From Mesaphorura yosii (Eukaryota; Arthropoda; Collembola; Poduromorpha; Tullbergiidae): a stretch of DNA of 64,000 nt. The notes under the pieces were generated by a model that had not been told where the DNA came from, ran no database searches, and saw only the letters and a program-made list of their open reading frames with translations. Positions 57,869 to 64,000 of this stretch are shown one piece after another. The first letter of the stretch is position 1. Each line of letters opens with the position of its first letter. The position numbers and the translations under genes are program-made. The stretch spans positions 62,001 through 126,000 of the forward strand of contig WIXG01000064.1 of NCBI GenBank assembly GCA_009869945.1, read 5' to 3'.

Positions 57869-58165
57869 TCAAGACTGAGCCAGGCACGAGCAACGCGGAC
57901 AGGTACGGACGGATGGTTCTAGATGTCGAACAAGAAAAATGCGACTTATATAACAACAAAGGCACCATTCGTGCTCGACTTCGTTAAAATTCTCCTTTGT
58001 TGCCATTCCTGCATTATGTAATCGTACATATCTTATCCTGATTGCATAATACGCCAATGCAAAAAATGGCAACATAAAGAGCAAAGGCACAATATAATGG
58101 ATTTTGGCAAAAAGACTCGAGGAACATAAGTCATTTTTTTCGTTTGACGGATTTGATTTGTCCAT
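57869..58165 (-). CDS. Possible small single-TM protein (uncertain)
   Basis: An uninterrupted 98-codon frame from ATG 58165. It has a hydrophobic segment (IHYIVPLLFMLPFFALAYYAI) followed by a basic stretch (RIRYVRLHN) and a Cys-rich end (WCLCCY, TCPRCSC). No homologue is recognised and no promoter or poly(A) evidence is seen. It lies only 200 bp from the divergent peptide gene 4, so it could also be non-coding sequence. Confidence 0.25.
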   Translation of the reverse strand: MDKSNPSNEKNDLCSSSLFAKIHYIVPLLFMLPFFALAYYAIRIRYVRLHNAGMATKENFNEVEHEWCLCCYISRIFLVRHLEPSVRTCPRCSCLAQS

Positions 58166-58270
58166 CAACTGTTATCATGATTGAAATTCCCAATATGGCA
58201 AAAAAGAAGAATGCCTGGTGAGGGCCAGGCTGGGTTGCTCGCTGGAAGATGACGATGCGATAAGTTCTGG

Positions 58271-58279
58271 TATAAATAG
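58271..58279 (+). promoter_or_regulatory. TATA box, peptide gene 4
   Basis: TATAAATAG, 98 bp upstream of the ATG at 58369. Confidence 0.65.
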
Positions 58280-58368
58280 AAGACCCAGTTTGCTCCAAAA
58301 TCATCATTCGCCTTTCTCAAGTTTCAAGAAGCACTAAATTTGCATCTTCAAACCTCCAAAACTCTACA

Positions 58369-58645
58369 ATGGCCAAACTCGTAAGTCCGCGTCCATTGCA
58401 CTTGAACCTGAGCCGTGCTCAAATTCCAACGGTTGACTTAGATTCTAATCATCATCTTCTGTTTGATTTTGCAGATGGTTGTCCTCTTCTTGGCTGCCTG
58501 CTTGGTGGCTCTCGCCGTTGCTGGCCCAGCCCCAGCTCCAGGCCCAAATCCAAACCCACAATACTTGTACGGATACGGATACCCAGCAGTCTCTGCCTAC
58601 AGCTACGGATACCCATCATATGGTTATGCGTACTATGGGCGCTAA
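58369..58645 (+). CDS. Short secreted Tyr/Gly/Pro peptide (family member 4)
   Basis: Exon 1 (58369-58380) is ATG GCC AAA CTC (MAKL). Exon 2 (58475-58645) encodes signal MVVLFLAACLVALAVA, mature GPAPAPGPNPNPQYLYGYGY, then PAVSAYSYGYPSYGYAYYGR. Total 60 aa, the same length as member 3. Unlike the others it ends in YGR rather than YG. AATAAA is at 58831-58836. Family function unknown: structural cuticle/secretory, antimicrobial or peptide-hormone roles are all open. Confidence 0.82.
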
Positions 58646-58830
58646 ACTCCGCTTTCCTGATGGACAATAACTGGTCAACAACATCTTAGCCACGTTATTC
58701 TTCTCTGTACTGTACGTTTCTTCTGTAAAAAGCAGGTTTAAAGTTTTCTTGGCTCAAAATTTTACCGTTTATTGACTTAAAAGCATAGCTTTTGTGCGAA
58801 AGTGCAAATTGTTTTGTTTTTAATGATGTA

Positions 58831-58836
58831 AATAAA
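58831..58836 (+). terminator. Poly(A) signal, peptide gene 4
   Basis: AATAAA 186 bp after the stop codon. Confidence 0.5.
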
Positions 58837-58849
58837 ACCCAAATCGGCT

Positions 58850-61800
58850 GATCTTTAATCAATACGACTTGACTGAGCAATTATTTGAGATTCACGACCG
58901 AAATTGATACATTTTTGGGCATTGGCATTTTCCATTGTTCAACCAGCCACTTAACATAGCATGGAGCTTAAAATAAGAAAACAAAAATTGAGTCAGGAGC
59001 GTAGAATCATATTGCTTTTGAAAGACACAAGTAAATAGCACGGCGCGGTTCTCGGAAGGGATTAAAGAAGTCCATGTTTTATGTCCCCATAAATATGAAA
59101 CCCATTCAAAACGTCTAGACACTGATGATTTTGAGATTTTATGAACTCGCGTAAACTGTGCGCAGAGAGGCAGACGTCTTGTGCGAAAGAACTGAGGACA
59201 ACTTTGATTTCAATGACAATAGAACTTGTACTCATAAAGTCGAGGCTGCTGAAATCCTGTATTCTGTGTTTGCGCGAGAAAGTCCCGACCAATGAAAGCA
59301 TAACATGCCGTAGAATGAAAGCTTGAGCATGTGAGTTAGTAAAATGTAGCCTATTGCAATACGCAACAATGCTGATTTACTAAAATGGTTTTCTTGGCTG
59401 AAACAGAACTGGTAAATGTTGGTGCAAGAGTTTACATGCATGCTGGCTGATTCATTACAGTCGCAGCATTTTAAGACAATTTAAGATGTACGTGTACGTA
59501 ATGATAGAGCAGGACGAAAATCAAAGAGAGAATTCTCAGACTGACCATTTTAAAACCAGCAGTGGCACGCAATGAAGAAGATAATGAATACATGCAAGAA
59601 TGTAGCAGCGCGATGGTGCGACTCGCATCAGAGTACCAGAATAAGAAACATCATTGCGCGATGATGATTACGAAAACCGGTTCCTCGGGTCAACAATAAA
59701 CCATTGTAATACGGCATGGCATGCATGAGGTAGCCAAGAAGACCAAAAGGGTCTCCTTCCACATACACACGACACGGCACAGTAGAAAATGTCTAAAAAA
59801 GACTGGATTCATCTCTCTTGTGTCAGGGTTAAGCGCATTCGTACTATATTGCAGGGAAAATCTCAAATTCAACCTGTTCCTCAAACGCATTGTAAAAAAA
59901 CGTTTTTAGTTTCTTGTCTAATGAAACAGCAAAGGCATTCACAAGTCGGAATAAAAAATACGATTTTATATTACTCGAGGAAAAATAAGCGTTGGCCCGC
60001 AAGTGGAAGTGCTCGGCTCGGTTGCGGATCTCGCGTTATAATCATCATTCACGTACTCCGAAGCTGTACGGACCATTAAAATCTCCGAAAGTTCTAATCT
60101 GGCATTGCTGAAGCACGATCCGGCAACAGCTCTCAAAATAAGGACCTTCGTGTGAACCAGAGTTGGAAATCTACGCACAAATGCTAGTGTTGGTGTTTGA
60201 GGATGTTGTTAAGCAATACAAAATAGCATCGGCAGCAATTTGCGAGTTGCGAGAATAAAATGGTTGTGATCTCTACATCTTAATCAAGTTCAAGATCATT
60301 AAATTGACCATACATCGTCATACTATCATTGTGCTATTGTGCGGTGCAATAAAAGTGTAGGACATTGTGTGAATAAGGTGAAGAAGGTTGACGGACTCTG
60401 TACACTCGCACCCGTCTTGTCTCTGCTGCCGTTGCTGCACGGCAATCCTGAATTTTCGTGTGTGAGAAACAAGAACATGTTAATGAATCAAAACTCAAGA
60501 CGAGAAGAGAGTGGACCGGCTGCGTTAAACAATCAAATAACTTTCAAACTAGATGAACCAGTACGTACGCGACGGTGAAACCAGACAAGTTGAACTTGTA
60601 TCTTCTCCCATTTTTTGTTATTTGGTGTTTTCTTGAAAATATTTTATCAATTGGTCAGCGCCAAAGCCAGAGACAGTCAATCACGCACGCGAATCAGTGT
60701 AGAAAGTGTGTTCGACTACAATTTCCAGTTTTACGAGCCGAACGAAGGTCAAATGAGATTCTTTCTGTCATTTTCTGTCTTTTCAAAAGGCTGAGAAAGG
60801 TGAACCTGCGAAATTCTTACGATTAAGATTTTTCTTCTTATTGTTCAGTGGAAGTGCATAGATTAGAGATTGAATAGTCGAGCACAAAGGCTAGAGAACT
60901 AACGCTACTGAGCTTGGACCGAATTGAACAGAACATGAAGTTATATAATGTGCCGTGCCTCAAGCGTGCAACCCAAAACGGCGCGGCGTGGGCAATAAAA
61001 AATCTAATTTAGATTCAAATCACAACCATAAAACTGATTGGAATCAAAGTTTGATTTCGCTGTGTCATCATCATTGTCAAGTCAAGCCTTTGTTACTCGA
61101 AGCAATAATGACACAAATCTCTACACATTTTCGTAGCATTGTGTCTGTGAGCCAGTGCAAAAAACGAAACCAACTCCATGGGTGTTACTTGCTTACAGCA
61201 ATAAAACGAAACTTTCGCGGCGACCTTGAAGACTGAAATAGAAACGGAACATTAAGACTGTGAAGACCTGCGGCAGTGACAGAGCGGAGGCACAGGACAG
61301 GTGACCTTCGAATTCGGAATCTTTCAATAAACAATGGAACGAATGCGTGAAGTCAGCCTTTTGCTTGAACTTGGCAATGAACTTAGACAATGGGCGCGTT
61401 GTGCATCCAAATTTGCTTGTAGAAACAAAACAATGAACGAGTGGATAATTCCAGCGTCCCATCCACCAAATCCAAAAATTGTGTGGTGAAGCGACAAGTG
61501 GCATTTGCGACAAAAATATGAACTACGATGGAATATATGATGGCAGCATTCAACTCCTGGCAATGAAGTACCTGTTGCCGGAAGGAGTTTGCAAGAATAT
61601 AAACTCTGGAAGGTTGACAGGTGCCCTACTGGACTTCGGATGCCTTGAGAGCTGAGAATTGGTAACTCCACCACCGTTGGCCGTCTGACTAAAATTTTAT
61701 CGCAAAATTTTGTGGCCAAGGGTTGTTGAGTTCCTCTTTATCAGCTTCTCCTAATCTGCAAATTCGGGAGGATGCAAGCCGCTCACACAAACAATCAGCA

Positions 61801-61851
61801 TCAACAAGAGCATTTATTAACACATTTAAACAATTTGGTGGCATCACAAGC
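58850..61851. other. 3-kb region without supported genes
   Basis: Only short overlapping open stretches on both strands. The longest, 61324-61719 (-), 131 codons, has no family character, signal peptide or splice support. No RNA gene or transposon recognised. Confidence 0.5.
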
Positions 61852-64000
61852 TCAAATAGTAAAATAGTTGCCTCTGTGAAACTCACTGAGTATTGACAGG
61901 GGCGCGTAAGAATTGAATGAGTATGCATTAAAGAATGGTGAAATGCTTTGGACGCTTAGTTGGCGTAATTCTGATGTAAATGGCGGTATGGTCTTGACTA
62001 AGCCAGCTTCAGCATCATCTTTGCTTTCACTCTGCTCGGTTGCAGTGGAATTGGGGGCTTCGGGTAGCAGGACTCCTGCCATTTGCAGTCGATGCAGAAA
62101 TTCTGTCTTTGTTTGAGAATTTTGTGTCGAGGCTGCGACGTGTTCCTCTGCGGCCTCTATCACTTCGGGTAGTTGAGGCTCAATAATTGGCTTCTTCACG
62201 TCCGTGTTTGTTAAATTTTTTGCAGTGTTTGATTGTAGAATTTCTTGATTTTTTGTGTCTTCAGAATTGATTAGTTTAATTGTTGTGGATTGTAATGCCG
62301 GTGGATGTGGACTCCCCGAGGCACTGTCTGGTTCATCTTGGACCTGATCTTCCGAGTCGTCCAAAAGCTGTTCTTTCCTTGAGTCAATGGAATTTGGATG
62401 CGGGGTTGTGCCAACACGAAGCCGAATCCCAGTGCCATCAACAGCACCAGTCAAAGTCTTAATTGAAGGGTTTTCGCCGACTTGACGCATCTCAGCATCA
62501 ACATCAGGTGACGCGGGCACGAACTCCGCCGTCTGATGCTGTGCCATTTTGTTACTGAACTGCACCGCTGACGGTGAGAACTGTCGGTCATCAACAACTT
62601 TTGACATTGGGAATGCTGATACAATCTGCAGTGGAACAAGAAACAAAAAATCAGCATGTGAATTCTCAGGTGTTCCCTGAAATTGCTCTTTCCGCTGTTT
62701 TCTGTGCGTTACGTCTTCATTTGGACTATTTACGCATAGTTCATGGTTCGCTGTCCATCTGATTGCCGTGTCATTGCGAGTTTGTATTCCAAACACGCGA
62801 GCTCCCACTCCCACCATACTGTGGGAAAATGTAGTTAATCTCTTAAATTGAAAATGCTTCCTACCTTTTAAATTAGGTTTTGCAAATATTCAACAGGAAC
62901 TGGGACTGCCGTCATTTTGAGGATAAGGATTCTCTTTATGCCTTTTGCACCATTTGATTTAATTTTTAAAACGAGCTCTACGTGGTTCAAGATCAAAGTT
63001 GTTCAGCGACTTTTGCGTGAAGTTGGCTAGTTTATAACCAAGTTAATTAAACCGCTCCACCTTGTCCATAGTCCACTGTTTTAATGATCATTCATAAACT
63101 TCAAATTTTGATTGTTTTTCAGATTTCGTTGGATTCCACGTTTCAATGATGCTGCATGTAGGAACAAATGAGGAAAGGACCGAAATCAGAGACGAAGCGA
63201 GCAAAGAAATTCCTTCGCACAAGTGTATCGAGAGTTGCGACATTAAATGCCATGGTGTGGCATGCAAATATAAATATTGTTGTACAACAATACAATCTGA
63301 GCACGTCCAGCACGAGGAAAATTATACGTACAATACAATCTGTCAAGTCGACCCTTCTCTTCGAAAACTCGGATGAAAAACTTGAATATCTGCAATTTGA
63401 ATTGCTGGAATTTAGAAGTAAAAAACTGGACACACATGTGTACCAGCAGCAGAAGTACCACACCGAATGCGTGGCATGAAAATTAAGGCATGTGTGTTTA
63501 CTAACGTTTTACAAGTTTTACTTTTACAAATTCAAGCCAGGATTTACAAAAAGTGAAGAATTTCATGTGGACTCAAGATTATCATGATTGCAGATGATTC
63601 CTTCACTGCTCGTTGCATAACAATGAGCGGACTAGTCGAGCGTACGTTTTCGTTTATGTAAATCTGGTTTTTGCCTTCGTCTCAAGGATTCAAGCACACG
63701 GTTCATGTTTAACAGAAAAAGAATTCTGATCTCGCTTCCCTGCTGCCTGGCCTGGATTAATGACAAGCCAAGCCAAGTCACATGCACGGCAGGTGAGAAG
63801 ATTCTGGCCTGGAAGGAATTAGCAAGGACCGGAATTATTTAAACTAGGCAGAACACCCTGCAATTATTAATGACTTCTGGGGCAAAGCGAGGTTCAAACG
63901 ACAATTAAACTATACTTTTCAAGTGTAGTCAGCAAGTTCAAGTTAATTACCTGAATATTGCAGCAGATAAACAGTGGAAAGATTCCAATCCCAAGTCCAG
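61852..64000 (-). CDS. Uncharacterised secreted protein, 5' end beyond window
   Basis: The body exon runs from an acceptor (CCACTGCAG) at 62626-62627 to TGA at 61852-61854 (257 codons). Its first residues IVSAFPMSK join in phase to an exon at the right edge (63951-64000) that reads GLGIGIFPLFICCNIQ, a typical signal-peptide core, followed by a GTAATT donor. The intron is about 1.3 kb. The mature protein is polar, Ser/Thr/Glu/Gln-rich and probably disordered (DDSEDQVQDEPDSASGSPHP; EVIEAAEEHVAASTQNSQTK), with a more ordered C-terminus (ELRQLSVQSISPFFNAYSFNSYAPLSILSEF). One dibasic KK site is present. The open frame upstream of 62625 to 62817 is probably intron. The true start codon lies outside the window. 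No family recognised. Confidence 0.55.

Noticed and set aside
61324-61719. 131-codon minus-strand open frame
   Set aside because: No conserved motif, signal peptide or promoter, and composition like random sequence.
62626-62817. Extension of the secreted-protein body exon upstream to ATG 62817
   Set aside because: A strong acceptor (TTCTTGTTCCACTGCAG) precedes 62625 and the spliced alternative gives a signal peptide. The extension has no such feature.
63168-63479. 103-codon plus-strand open frame inside the intron of the edge gene
   Set aside because: The charged end (FENSDEKLEYLQFELLEF) looks protein-like, but an overlapping frame is also open and no gene signals flank it.
1-64000. CRISPR arrays, bacterial operons, LTR or virus-like elements
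   Set aside because: Intron-rich eukaryotic sequence. No spaced identical repeats, no reverse transcriptase, integrase, capsid or transposase motifs seen on either strand.

Overview
This window is nuclear DNA from an animal, almost certainly an arthropod. Genes are split by many short introns (about 50-100 bp, GT...AG, often GTAAGT donors). Several gene families are typical of arthropods: gustatory receptors, a pickpocket-type DEG/ENaC channel, a glucose-dehydrogenase-like GMC oxidoreductase and an oig-4-type single-Ig protein. A springtail (Collembola) or a crustacean fits best, but the sequence alone does not fix the species. I see no retrovirus, LTR element, Polinton, LINE or autonomous transposon. 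The mobile-DNA traces are short foldback or MITE-like inverted repeats and degenerate tandem repeats.

Layout. 1-8.7 kb: a foldback element abutting a broken gustatory-receptor (Gr) fragment, two tandem, apparently intact Gr genes, and a multi-pass XK-related-like protein. 8.7-17 kb: a CAP-Gly + RING protein (-), an unknown gene with an in-frame TAG (+), a proline-rich SH3-ligand-like protein (-), two foldback palindromes and an unknown basic protein (+). 17-30.8 kb: an oig-4-like Ig protein, a DEG/ENaC channel, NUB1 (-) divergent from PLAA (+), CutC (+), and eIF3m (-). 31-38.2 kb: DDX10 (+), divergent from eIF3m, and a GMC oxidoreductase (-) whose first intron holds BRICK1 on the other strand. 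39-47.6 kb: a two-domain ShKT secreted protein, a trophoblast-glycoprotein-like LRR receptor, an unknown histidine/basic-rich membrane protein and a CIDE-N/ICAD-like protein, all on the minus strand. 47.6-64 kb: gene-poor, with four paralogous 57-60 aa secreted Tyr/Gly peptides, each built as a 4-codon first exon plus one body exon behind a TATA box, and at the right edge the body of an unknown secreted protein whose first exon runs out of the window.

How the genes work together. The housekeeping core is compact. Neighbouring genes converge with 70-140 bp between stop codons, or diverge from shared promoters. NUB1/PLAA (ubiquitin/NEDD8 and p97-linked degradation) and eIF3m/DDX10 (translation initiation/ribosome biogenesis) are divergent pairs with related jobs. 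The Gr array and the Tyr/Gly peptide cluster are local duplications. The points most worth a second look are the short-peptide family, the CAP-Gly + RING architecture, the nested BRICK1, the GMC enzyme with Val at the usual catalytic Asn/His, the TAG-interrupted unknown gene, and the palindromic elements.
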